Shown here piece by piece: positions 36,324-44,633 of a DNA stretch of 64,000 nucleotides. The DNA is from Pseudomonas fluorescens (GTDB lineage: Bacteria; Pseudomonadota; Gammaproteobacteria; Pseudomonadales; Pseudomonadaceae). The position numbers and the translations under genes were made by a program. The DNA lies in contig NZ_CABVHU010000027.1 in NCBI RefSeq assembly GCF_902497855.1, positions 1 through 64,000 of the forward strand. Direction: 5' to 3'. Numbering within the stretch: the first letter of the stretch is position 1; each line of letters begins with the position of its first letter. Below the pieces are notes generated by a model that saw only the letters and a list, made by a program, of their open reading frames with translations, was not told where the DNA came from and made no database searches.

Positions 36324-37262
36324 TTATTGACGAGGAATCCAGGCCAGAATCACCGACACCGTCAGCAACGAACATAACGTCGACATCAGGATCGTGCGCG
36401 ACATGGTGTTCGCCTCCCGGCCAAATAATTCCGCCAGCATGAAGGGCCCGTTGCCCACCGGTAATGCGCTCAGCAACAGCGCTGACCAGGCCCACATTGG
36501 CGGCAACTCGAACACCCAGAACACCAAGGCACCGGTCACCGCCGGCTGTACCAACAACTTCATGGTGACCAGCATGCCCAGGGTTTTGCCGTTGACCTTG
36601 TGTGAGTGGGTGGCGGCCAGGAATAAACCAATGGAAACCAGTGCGCAGGGGCCCGCTGCTGCGCCGAGAAACTGGAACAACTGCTGCACGCCGGTGGGCA
36701 GCACCACACCGCTCCACGCCACCAGGCAACCCAATACCGGTGCTACCATGATCGGATTGCGCAGCAGCGAGCCACCCACCTTGGCCAACGTTCGACCCAA
36801 ATGTTTTTCGCTCTGGCGAAACATCTCGATCATCACAATCGCCAGGGCAAACAGCAGGCAGGCGGTCATCAACGTACCGATCACGGCTGGCGCGATACCC
36901 GCCTCACCGAAAGTCAGCAGACACAGCGGAATGCCCAGGAACCCGGAATTGGGATAGGCGGCGCCCAACGCATCGATCGTGGCGTCGATGAAGTGCGTCT
37001 GCTTGCGCAGTCGCAGCCACAAAGTCATCAAGAACACCACGGCCATGCCCAGGGCGAAAGCGGCAACGAAATGCAGGTCGAGCGCCTGCACCGAGCCCAG
37101 TCTGGACATTGATTCAAACAGCAGCGCCGGCAACCCCAGATAAATGACGAAGCGGTTGAGCTCGGTGGACGCATTGGGCCCGAGGATGCCGCGTCGGCGG
37201 CAGAAGAAGCCGACAAAGATCAGACTGAATACTGGAAAGGCAACATTAAAGATGGCGAGCAT
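36324..37262 (-). CDS. AEC-family (auxin efflux carrier-like) permease
   Basis: This is a 312-residue membrane protein with about ten helices in two five-helix halves. It has the family-typical N-terminus FPVFSLIFVGFFCRRRGILG, and PNSGFLGIPL in the first half. Bacterial AEC proteins move carboxylates such as malate or malonate. It is last in a GntR-PhyH-SDR-AEC row and 71 bases behind the SDR gene. Direction of transport is unknown. Confidence 0.88.
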   Translation of the reverse strand: MLAIFNVAFPVFSLIFVGFFCRRRGILGPNASTELNRFVIYLGLPALLFESMSRLGSVQALDLHFVAAFALGMAVVFLMTLWLRLRKQTHFIDATIDALGAAYPNSGFLGIPLCLLTFGEAGIAPAVIGTLMTACLLFALAIVMIEMFRQSEKHLGRTLAKVGGSLLRNPIMVAPVLGCLVAWSGVVLPTGVQQLFQFLGAAAGPCALVSIGLFLAATHSHKVNGKTLGMLVTMKLLVQPAVTGALVFWVFELPPMWAWSALLLSALPVGNGPFMLAELFGREANTMSRTILMSTLCSLLTVSVILAWIPRQ

Positions 37263-37333
37263 CGCCGCACGTGTCCTTACCGCCGCGGCGAACCACGGCA
37301 GATTGCAAAGAGAAAAAACTGACGCGTGCGGAT

Positions 37334-38131
37334 TCAGGCGCAGCGCAAGGTCAGACCGCCATCGACCACCAGATTGGTGCCGGTGATGTAGCGCGCGGCA
37401 TCGGAAGCCAAAAACAGCGCCGCGTGAGCCACATCCCAGGCATCGCCCATAAAACCCATGGGGCATTGCGCGTGGCGGGTGTCGAGCATGGCTTGAACCT
37501 CACCGCCGTAGGTCTTGGTCAGCGACGCGCTGACCATCGGCGTGTTCATGAAACCGGGCGACACGCAGTTGGCGCGGATACCCAGCGGGGCGTACTGAAC
37601 CGCAATGTTCTGGGTAAAGGCAATCATCGCCGCCTTGGTCGCTGAATAGCCGACATAGGGGAAACCCAGCCAATGGGTTGCGGCAATCGAGGCGATGTTG
37701 ACGATGGCGCCGCGTTTCTGTGCCTCCATCACTGGCAGGGCGTACTTGCAAGTCAGAAACAGGCTGGTCTGGTTAACGGCCAGCAAACGGTTCCAGCTTT
37801 CTTCGCTGGCCTCCACCGGACCGCCGGTTTCGGCGATACCGACGTTGTTGTGCAGCACGTCCAGACGACCGAAATGATCCTGCGCAGCCTCGACCATGCG
37901 GCGCATGTCGGCTGAGTTGGAGACGTCGCCCGTGAACACTTCGCAGGTGCCGCCTTCTTCGCGAATGATGGCGCAAGTGGCCTCGGCCGAGTGTGGATCC
38001 CGGTCCACCGCCAGTAGCCTGGCACCTTCGCGTGCATACAACACCGCCGCCGCCCGACCATTGCTCCAACCCTCGGCGATTGCGCCGGCGCCCGTGACGA
38101 TTACAACTTTGTCGCGCATGGAATCGTTCAT
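37334..38131 (-). CDS. SDR-family oxidoreductase with NNVG motif
   Basis: This is a 265-residue short-chain dehydrogenase. The cofactor site is TGAGAIAEGWSNGRA, with an insertion relative to the usual TGxxxGIG. The NNAG motif reads NNVGIAE, and the catalytic pair is YSATKAA. The altered glycine-rich loop suggests a divergent subgroup. It lies 61 bases behind the phytanoyl-CoA-dioxygenase-like gene, in what looks like one operon. Confidence 0.88.
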   Translation of the reverse strand: MNDSMRDKVVIVTGAGAIAEGWSNGRAAAVLYAREGARLLAVDRDPHSAEATCAIIREEGGTCEVFTGDVSNSADMRRMVEAAQDHFGRLDVLHNNVGIAETGGPVEASEESWNRLLAVNQTSLFLTCKYALPVMEAQKRGAIVNIASIAATHWLGFPYVGYSATKAAMIAFTQNIAVQYAPLGIRANCVSPGFMNTPMVSASLTKTYGGEVQAMLDTRHAQCPMGFMGDAWDVAHAALFLASDAARYITGTNLVVDGGLTLRCA

Positions 38132-38192
38132 CGTTGTTGTCCTTTTTATGGCGATGTCTACCCGCCAAACGCGGTTCGGCGGGCAGTGAGGC

Positions 38193-38981
38193 TCAAGCTA
38201 CGGCTTGTTGGAACTCGTCGAGGCAGGCGTCGTCGAGGGTCTGGATCGGCGTAAAGTCGCGATGAGCGATGTAGTCCGGGCGCTGGAATTTGCGGATGGC
38301 GTTCTCCACCGAGTTGGTGGTGACGTACAGCGTGTTGCGGTCCCATGGCGACAGGTTAGGCGACGACGCATGCACCAGCGTGCTCTGGAAAATCAGCACC
38401 GTACCGGCGACGCCCTTGGGCGCGACAATCCCCCCTTGCTCGACCAGCTCGCTGACTTTGGCATTGTCCAGCGTCCACAATGGATAACTTGTGGTGGTCA
38501 GGTCGTGACTGGCGTCCAGGCGGCCTTCTTTGTGCGAGCGAGGAATGAACATCAGTGGGCCGTTGAACTCGTTGACGTCATCGAGAAATATCGCCACGTT
38601 CATCGCCCGAGCTTCTGGCATGCCGTCATCCTGGTGCCAGGTGCCAAAATCCTGGTGCCATTGCCAGATATCGCCGTTGAACGCAGCCTTGGCGTTGATC
38701 TTGAACTGATGCATGTACACCTCGCTGTTCAGCAATTGCCGCGCCGGATCGATCAGGCGTGGATGGCTGGCCACTCGGGCGAATACTTCATCGAAGGTAT
38801 GAGCGGCGAACACGGTGCGCACCACACCGTTTTTTTCCTTGACCACTTCGTCGCGGTTCATCTGGTACAGCGCTGGAAGACGGGATTTCATCAATGCGGC
38901 TTCCTGTTGTGAAAACAGGCTTGGCAGCAGGATGTAGCCTTCTTCGTCATAAGCCTTGATTTGTTCTTGTGTCAGCTTCAT
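38193..38981 (-). CDS. Phytanoyl-CoA dioxygenase-family oxygenase
   Basis: This is a 262-residue Fe(II)/2-oxoglutarate-dependent oxygenase. The metal site is likely HQDF or HQDD within WQWHQDFGTWHQDDG (His-x-Asp), with a distal histidine in STLVHASSPNLS, and an Arg near the C-terminus should bind 2-oxoglutarate. The family hydroxylates many small molecules. The partner SDR next door could oxidise the resulting alcohol. The gene follows the GntR gene by 27 bases. Confidence 0.88.
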   Translation of the reverse strand: MKLTQEQIKAYDEEGYILLPSLFSQQEAALMKSRLPALYQMNRDEVVKEKNGVVRTVFAAHTFDEVFARVASHPRLIDPARQLLNSEVYMHQFKINAKAAFNGDIWQWHQDFGTWHQDDGMPEARAMNVAIFLDDVNEFNGPLMFIPRSHKEGRLDASHDLTTTSYPLWTLDNAKVSELVEQGGIVAPKGVAGTVLIFQSTLVHASSPNLSPWDRNTLYVTTNSVENAIRKFQRPDYIAHRDFTPIQTLDDACLDEFQQAVA

Positions 38982-39008
38982 GAATGTCTCCAGGGGTGGG
39001 TCCGCAGG

Positions 39009-39707
39009 TCAGGCCTGCTTCAGTTTTGTCGCGTGTTCCGAGCCCTCCAGAATCCGCGCCAGGTGTTCGGCAGCAGTTTCGGCGTGCTGTTGGGCAAGCC
39101 GTGCCGCCAGTTCTTCATTGCCATCGAAGATGGCGCCAAGGATCGCTTCGTGTTCATCCCATACGCCTTCGAACGTGCGTACGTCGTTCTGCAGAATCGA
39201 GCTCATGGTCCGGCGGATGTGGTGCCAGTGCAGGGCGGTGGTCTGGGTGATTACTGGGTTGCCGGATATTTCATAGATGAATTGGTGGAATGCCATGTCC
39301 AGACGCACCAGCGCGCTGGTGTCATTGGAGGCGGCAGCCGCTCGGCCCTGACTGACCAGCTTGTCGGCGACGGGTTGCAGTTTTTTCGCGCCGTTTAGGC
39401 GTATAAGCCGTGCGGCATTGCGTGCCGCGAGTGCGTCCAGGGCGGCGCGCACTTGATACAGCTGCACCAGCTTCTGTGGGTCGAGTGGCGTGACGATCAC
39501 CCCTTTGCGGCCGTGATCTTCGATAAAACCTTCGCGCTTGAGGATCTGGAAAGCCTGCAGGATCGGCTGGCGTGAAACGCCCAGTTGTGCAGCCAGTCCT
39601 TCTTGCGTCACGCGCTCATTAGGCTGCAGCTTCCCCTCGCAAATGGCGTCCAGGATGGCGTCGTAAACTTGTTCGATCAAATGCGCCGGAGTGTTGAGCT
39701 TTTGCAT
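39009..39707 (-). CDS. GntR/FCD-family regulator
   Basis: This 232-residue protein has an N-terminal winged helix (LAAQLGVSRQPILQAFQILKREGFIE) and an all-helical FCD effector domain with the metal-binding His residues (MAFHQFIYE, WDEHEAILGAI). It heads the PhyH-SDR-AEC row and is divergent from the TRAP binding-protein gene at 39808. A perfect palindrome in between is its probable operator. Confidence 0.92.
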   Translation of the reverse strand: MQKLNTPAHLIEQVYDAILDAICEGKLQPNERVTQEGLAAQLGVSRQPILQAFQILKREGFIEDHGRKGVIVTPLDPQKLVQLYQVRAALDALAARNAARLIRLNGAKKLQPVADKLVSQGRAAAASNDTSALVRLDMAFHQFIYEISGNPVITQTTALHWHHIRRTMSSILQNDVRTFEGVWDEHEAILGAIFDGNEELAARLAQQHAETAAEHLARILEGSEHATKLKQA

Positions 39708-39728
39708 GATGCTGTCCTGTTTTCGTGT

Positions 39729-39740
39729 TCTGTATACAGA
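39729..39740. promoter_or_regulatory. Palindromic GntR operator
   Basis: TCTGTATACAGA is a perfect 12-base palindrome of the GTATAC type bound by FCD-class GntR regulators. It lies 22 bases upstream of the GntR start and 68 bases before the TRAP receptor start, so it can serve both. Confidence 0.7.
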
Positions 39741-39807
39741 CTACAAATCAATCGATATGCTGTCAACGCACTCTTTCATCCATAAAAAAATCAAGTGGAG
39801 AGTCATC

Positions 39808-40839
39808 ATGACCGGCATCTCACGTCGTCGATTTGTCCAAACCCTGTCCCTCGCCTCAGCGGCCTTGCTGGCCACAGGATCAGGCCTGTACAGCGCAAAC
39901 AGTCGTGCTGCAGAGTTTCGACTGAAGTTCGCCAACAACCTGCCCCTGAACCACCCCATGAATGTCCGCGCCCGCGAGGCCGCCAAGCGTATCGCCGAGG
40001 AGTCCCAGGGCAGTGTTGCGCTGCAAGTCTTTCCCAGCAGCCAATTGGGCGGCGACACCGACATGCTCGCCCAGGCACGTTCCGGGGCCATCGATTTCTA
40101 TGCAGGCCCGCCGGTCATTCTGGGCACCCTGATACCTGCCGCGCAGATCAGCGCAGTGGGGTTCGCGTTCAAGGATTACGATCAGGTGTGGGCGGCGATG
40201 GATGGCGAATTGGGTGCGCATATCCGCACCGAGATTGCCAGGAGCGAGGTGTTATTTGCGTTCGAAAAAATCTGGGATAACGGATTCCGGGTCACGACCA
40301 CCAGCAGCAGGCCCATTGCGACACCCGCTGATCTGTTGGGAATGAAACTGCGAGTCCCGCCAAGTCCGATCATCATGTCGATGTTCCGCAGCTTCGAGGC
40401 CGCACCGGCGAGCATCAACTTTTCCGAGGTTTATTCCGCTTTGCAGACCCGTATTGTTGAAGGTCAGGAAAACCCTCTGACGCTGATCGCGTCCGCCAAG
40501 CTGTATGAAGTGCAAAAATATTGTTCGATGACCAACCACATGTGGGACGGCTTCTGGATTCTTGGCAATCAATCGAAGTTTGCCGGACTGCCCGCGCCGG
40601 TGCAGGCACTTGTGACGAAACACATCAACGAGGCAGGGGTGAACATGCGCGCCGATCTGCGAACGATGCAGCTGGACGTCATCGAGGTGCTGGGTAGCAA
40701 AAAACTGATCTTGAGCAGCGTTGCCCCCGAGGCTTTCCGTCAGAAACTGCGTGAGGCGGGTTACTACTCGCAGTGGCGCGAGACGTTCGGCGAGAAGCCG
40801 TGGGCGTTGTTGGAGAAGATAAGCGGATCTTTGGTTTGA
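39808..40839 (+). CDS. Orphan TRAP substrate-binding protein (DctP paralogue)
   Basis: This 343-residue periplasmic receptor has a twin-arginine-like signal (SRRRFVQTLSLAS) and mature start near AAEFRLKFANN. It matches the protein at 26489-27520 over its whole length, with long identical stretches such as EVYSALQTRIVEGQENPLTL. No TRAP permease is encoded beside it, so it probably feeds the DctQM at 24609-26492, 13 kb away. GTGGAG precedes the ATG. Confidence 0.93.
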   Translation: MTGISRRRFVQTLSLASAALLATGSGLYSANSRAAEFRLKFANNLPLNHPMNVRAREAAKRIAEESQGSVALQVFPSSQLGGDTDMLAQARSGAIDFYAGPPVILGTLIPAAQISAVGFAFKDYDQVWAAMDGELGAHIRTEIARSEVLFAFEKIWDNGFRVTTTSSRPIATPADLLGMKLRVPPSPIIMSMFRSFEAAPASINFSEVYSALQTRIVEGQENPLTLIASAKLYEVQKYCSMTNHMWDGFWILGNQSKFAGLPAPVQALVTKHINEAGVNMRADLRTMQLDVIEVLGSKKLILSSVAPEAFRQKLREAGYYSQWRETFGEKPWALLEKISGSLV

Positions 40840-40930
40840 TCGACGATCGGGGGAAATGCCTGCTGTAGGGAGTGGATGTGCTCGGGAGATGGGTGCAGCT
40901 TCAAGCCGCTGGCAGGCGTTTACCGCCTGC

Positions 40931-41287
40931 TCAGCCTGGCCCTGCCTGGTTCAGTGTGCCGTTAGCCAATCCGAGTAGAAACTCCTCATCGTTATCCCCC
41001 TCAATCGATCCTTCCGGCACCGGGGTCTCAGTCACCACCACCATGCGTTTTTGTGCGGCGTTGACATACAACGTGCCCGTCATGCCTTTAGCTCTGGCTT
41101 TCTCATCAAGCTCAGGCAACTCGCGCTCGACATAACCTTGCGGCAATGTGTAAGTCAGTTTGCCCGCGAGCACGGAAATCCTCTGGGGAGTACTGGTCTC
41201 ATGTTCCGTCGCAGCCTGGACCCCTGCAACGCCTTGAATCGAGAGCGCCAAACTCAGCATGACTAGCTTGCAGCTGGACAATCGCAT
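40931..41287 (-). CDS. Short secreted protein, possibly C-terminally truncated
   Basis: This 118-residue product has a signal peptide (to about VQA-ATE) and one globular-looking part (LAGKLTYTLPQGYVE, KGMTGTLYVNAAQKRMVVVTETP). The frame ends abruptly in LNQAGPG. I recall related Pseudomonas secreted proteins continuing for another 50-70 residues, so this may be a truncated copy, but I cannot confirm it. It sits next to the IS30 scar. Confidence 0.5.
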   Translation of the reverse strand: MRLSSCKLVMLSLALSIQGVAGVQAATEHETSTPQRISVLAGKLTYTLPQGYVERELPELDEKARAKGMTGTLYVNAAQKRMVVVTETPVPEGSIEGDNDEEFLLGLANGTLNQAGPG

Positions 41288-41389
41288 CGTAATTCCTTTT
41301 AGCGAATCCCTGAATGACCCTGCAAGTGTGCCCGAAACCGAGGATCATGCATGAGATCCGATTGGCTTGAGCATGCTTTGGAGCCCAAA

Positions 41390-41554
41390 ATGAAAGTTGG
41401 CGTGATCTCCGATACCCATGGCTTGCTCCGCGCCGAAGCCGTCGCTGCCCTGGAAGGTTGTGAACGGATCATCCACGCCGGCGACATCGGAAAACTCGAG
41501 ATCCTCATCGTCCTTGGCAGCGGGGATCGAATGAGAACACCAATGGGCTGTTAA
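41390..41554 (+). pseudogene. YfcE-like metallophosphoesterase, cut by an IS remnant
   Basis: ATG 41390, with GGAG upstream, starts MKVGVISDTHGLLRAEAV, the metal-binding N-terminus of the YfcE/MJ0936 phosphodiesterases. It continues to HAGDIGKLEIL. The family similarity ends at about 41506, and the frame then runs 16 codons into transposase sequence. All remaining metal ligands (GNCD, HGH, GHTH) are missing. Confidence 0.85.
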
Positions 41555-41700
41555 GACAGTACTTCCCGAAAGGGACTGACCTTGCTGATCACTCGCAAGC
41601 CACGCTCAATGAAGTAGCCAGGCAGCTAAATAGCCGCCCTCGAAAAACACTAAACTACGAAACGCCCGCTGAACGATTTTCCCTTGAATATACGGATTAG
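41507..41700 (+). mobile_element. IS30-family transposase C-terminal remnant
   Basis: In the frame starting at 41512 the DNA reads PWQRGSNENTNGLLRQYF, then PKGTDL, LNEVARQLNSRPRKTLNYET and PAERF to a stop at 41698-41700. This is the end of the DDE domain of IS30-family transposases, including the catalytic Glu region. The first 80 percent of the transposase and the left end are absent, so the element is dead. Confidence 0.88.
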
Positions 41701-41702
41701 TC

Positions 41703-42446
41703 ATGAAACTCATGGAATGGGCTGACCTCAAGGTCCTCTACAAACGCAGTCGCAAACAACCTAATAAACTATTGTTCAAGCGCGAAAATGCCCGGAGGTT
41801 ATGGCCCATGTGGGCGGCTGCGGCTTCAACAATACCGCTTGTTGTGTTCGCGGGCCTGGGCATAAAGAACCCGGCGCTGATTCCCTACGCCTACATCGTC
41901 CTCTTTCCCTGGGCGCTCGCGCTCTATCTCACCCGCCTCAAAGCGCTTCAAATGGTTTATCCGCGGCAGTTCGCCGAACATGCCATCGACCGTCAGTCCT
42001 CGTTAGGGAAGGAAAACATCCTTTGCTATGCCTTCTTTCTGGAGGCGCTGCGTGATGAGGGCTACACGGCCTCGAAGCTCCGGGAGTTATCGGCCTATGC
42101 AGACCTGACCGGTAAACCGGCGAGGCCGGCATTGTCGCAAAACCTGGGCTTTGCCTCGCTCGTCGCTTTTATGGTCGCCCTTTGCACCGAGGTCATTAAA
42201 GCCACGCCATTTTTTACGTTGGGTAAGGGCTGGGTATTTGTGATGATGGGTATCGTCTTGCTGGTCATTTCCGGGCTGATTTTGGACGGCATTCACAGTC
42301 CGGCCTATGAGAGGGCTTGGGTAAAACGCTATCTGGACATGGCGGCCTATGACCTGGAGGAGCCGGTTCAGGTCATCCCGCGGGACAGTTCCGAGGTACC
42401 CACGCGGGATGCCCCGTCCGCCGTGGTCACACCGTCACCTGCGTAA
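41703..42446 (+). CDS. Hypothetical inner-membrane protein
   Basis: This 247-residue protein has two pairs of hydrophobic segments (about residues 34-50 and 57-75, then 147-165 and 175-195), separated by a cytoplasmic-type stretch rich in charged residues, with a Pro/Ser-rich tail. I do not recognise the family. The ATG lies two bases behind the IS30 stop and no ribosome site is visible, so the original 5' region was probably replaced by the insertion. A second ATG at 41712 is possible. Confidence 0.55.
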   Translation: MKLMEWADLKVLYKRSRKQPNKLLFKRENARRLWPMWAAAASTIPLVVFAGLGIKNPALIPYAYIVLFPWALALYLTRLKALQMVYPRQFAEHAIDRQSSLGKENILCYAFFLEALRDEGYTASKLRELSAYADLTGKPARPALSQNLGFASLVAFMVALCTEVIKATPFFTLGKGWVFVMMGIVLLVISGLILDGIHSPAYERAWVKRYLDMAAYDLEEPVQVIPRDSSEVPTRDAPSAVVTPSPA

Positions 42447-42463
42447 GACCGGCAACGAAAATT

Positions 42464-42488
42464 CTAACATTCGCCTTAGGAATGTTAG
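42464..42488 (+). terminator. Hairpin behind the membrane-protein gene
   Basis: CTAACATTC and GAATGTTAG pair perfectly around a seven-base loop. No T run follows, so termination strength is uncertain. Confidence 0.5.
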
Positions 42489-42589
42489 GGAGTCGAGCAG
42501 TGACACCCTCTCGGTGAGCCGCCACGCTGAACACTTTTCCAATTAGAAAGAAAGACTCGCTGCCGTGATGATCACGTGAAGGGTTTGGC

Positions 42590-43513
42590 TTAATACGCCT
42601 CACGGGGAATCATGGAAATGAATTCCGATTTGAAGATACCTTCCATTACCCGCATGAAGTCCGACGCCAATTTGGAGCGTTGCTGATGACTGGGAAATAC
42701 CATGGACACTTCGAATGGAATGTCTTGATCAATTTTTCTAAACGTAATCCCCGGGTATTTCGAGTAGGAAGCCGTAAAGGGATCGCATACTGCGACTCCG
42801 AGCCCGCCGGACACCATGCCGCAGGCGGAGTGGGCTGCAGTGGTTTCCACGGAAGAAATACCTACAACACCGCGAGCCTCCATTGCAGACGTAATTCGCC
42901 GCTGCAGCGGGTTATTCGTATTCAGTGAAATCAATCGACGTTCATGTAAGTCGTCCAGTGAAACGACCTCTTTAGAGGCCAGTACATCGTCAACCTGCAT
43001 CACGCACACTGCACTTATCGGGGGCAGGGGTATCGCTTGAATCCCGGGATAATCTCCCGAGGGGATCTGGACAAAACCGATATCTATCTGGTTCGCCGAT
43101 GTCAGCTCCAGGATGCCCAGAGAGTTGCGCACGTCCAGAGACGTTCTGACCTCGGGGTGTTTTCGCGCGAAGCGACATACACCTTCAGCCACGACACTGA
43201 GACCCAGTGTGCTCATCGAACCTATCCGCAATGTGCCTGTACGGAGCGTTACCAGGTCCTCTGCAATGCGCTCGATCCGCTCGATGCCCTGATAGAACTT
43301 ATCGACTTCTGCATATAAGAACTGAGCTTCAGCGCCAGGAATGAGGCGATTACCCTCGCGGCGAAACAGCCGAAGAGACAGTACGGTTTCGAGGTCGCGT
43401 ATGAGCCTGCTGACCGCAGGTTGGGTTATCTGTAGCGCTTCAGCGGCGACGGTCATGCTACCCGTGAGCATGACTGTTCGAAAGGCTTCCAGTTGGCGGG
43501 GATTCAGCTTCAT
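42590..43513 (-). CDS. LysR-type regulator of the ABC/lyase operon
   Basis: This is a 307-residue LysR protein starting MKLNPRQLEAFRTVMLTGSM, with helix-turn-helix MTVAAEALQITQPAVSRLIRDLE and an OccR/NocR-like effector domain. It is divergent from the ABC permease gene. The dyad at 43557-43571, between the two, fits its T-N11-A binding site. It probably senses the imported compound or a metabolite. Confidence 0.92.
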   Translation of the reverse strand: MKLNPRQLEAFRTVMLTGSMTVAAEALQITQPAVSRLIRDLETVLSLRLFRREGNRLIPGAEAQFLYAEVDKFYQGIERIERIAEDLVTLRTGTLRIGSMSTLGLSVVAEGVCRFARKHPEVRTSLDVRNSLGILELTSANQIDIGFVQIPSGDYPGIQAIPLPPISAVCVMQVDDVLASKEVVSLDDLHERRLISLNTNNPLQRRITSAMEARGVVGISSVETTAAHSACGMVSGGLGVAVCDPFTASYSKYPGITFRKIDQDIPFEVSMVFPSHQQRSKLASDFMRVMEGIFKSEFISMIPREAY

Positions 43514-43556
43514 CGTAGCGCTCGGCCGGTCGTTGGGGGTACCAGCCGCTGAAGGT

Positions 43557-43571
43557 ATAACATTTTGTTAT
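43557..43571. promoter_or_regulatory. LysR-type operator dyad
   Basis: ATAACATTTTGTTAT is a perfect interrupted palindrome of the T-N11-A type, 43 bases before the regulator start and 135 bases before the ABC operon start. Confidence 0.7.
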
Positions 43572-43705
43572 GTGCGTCCAACACGTTACCGGTTTGATAT
43601 GGGGAGGACGCCGAGCGATGATTTTACTCGCGTAGTTTTAGCAAACAGCCTGGCCCCGCAATAAATGCCGGGTACCGCTGATGTAAAATAAAAAGAGGAC
43701 AGCTC

Positions 43706-44626
43706 GTGCTGAATTATACCATCCGCAGGTTATTACTCCTGCTACCGATGCTATTGGGAGTATCCATTGTGGTATTCCTGGTCATGCATTTCATTCCGGG
43801 CGATCCGGCTCAATTAGCGGCTGGACCTGATGCAACTGAAGAGGATGTTGCGCAAATACGGCAAAACTACGGGTTGGATCAACCCCTCGTAACCCAATAT
43901 ATAATTTATATAAAGAAAATTGCCACGGGTGATTTTGGAGAATCGTTCCAGACATTTACGCCAGTGCTCGAAGGCATTGCTCGAACGCTTCCAGCCACAA
44001 TTGAACTCACTGCAGCGGGAATGTTGCTCGCTGTTATCATTGGCGTTCCACTCGGTATTGTCGCCGCGCTAAGACCCAGGGGGTTTCTTGACAGTTCGCT
44101 GACAACGGTTGCAGTACTCGGTATATCAATGCCCGGCTTCCTGCTCGGGCTCATATTGATGTCGATATTTTCGGCGAACCTGGGGTGGCTCCCGCCCACC
44201 GGTAGAGGCGGGTTGCAGCACTTGATATTGCCTGCCTTGACACTTGGCCTGCCTTACGTTGCAACCTTTTCGAGGCTGGCTCGATCCACAATGATGGACG
44301 TGCTGAAAGAAGATTACATCCGTACGGCGTACGCGAAAGGTGTACCCGGTTATAAAGTCGTCCTTAAACATGCGCTTTCCAACGCCTCGATCCCGCTGGT
44401 TACAGTCTTTGGGATGGACTTTGGTCGACTGCTGGGCGGCGCCGTTATTGTCGAAACCGTATTTGCCTGGCCTGGTATGGGGCGCTTCCTGATTGATGCA
44501 ATTATGGCTCGAGACATTTATGTAGTCCAAGGCACCGTCCTTGTGTTTGCGGCCTTAGTCGTTATTATCAATTTAATGGTGGACCTCGTATATGGCATCC
44601 TCGACCCTCGCATCAGTTACAACTGA
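43706..44626 (+). CDS. ABC permease, DppB/GsiC type
   Basis: This is a 306-residue inner-membrane permease of the peptide/opine/nickel family, with six helices. The N-terminus MLNYTIRRLLLLLPMLLGVS is typical. The EAA loop DYIRTAYAKGVPGYKVVLKHALSNA contacts the ATPase. It starts with GTG, with AGAGGAC six bases upstream. First gene of a five-gene transporter-lyase operon. Confidence 0.93.
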   Translation: MLNYTIRRLLLLLPMLLGVSIVVFLVMHFIPGDPAQLAAGPDATEEDVAQIRQNYGLDQPLVTQYIIYIKKIATGDFGESFQTFTPVLEGIARTLPATIELTAAGMLLAVIIGVPLGIVAALRPRGFLDSSLTTVAVLGISMPGFLLGLILMSIFSANLGWLPPTGRGGLQHLILPALTLGLPYVATFSRLARSTMMDVLKEDYIRTAYAKGVPGYKVVLKHALSNASIPLVTVFGMDFGRLLGGAVIVETVFAWPGMGRFLIDAIMARDIYVVQGTVLVFAALVVIINLMVDLVYGILDPRISYN

Positions 44627-44633
44627 GGCTGAC

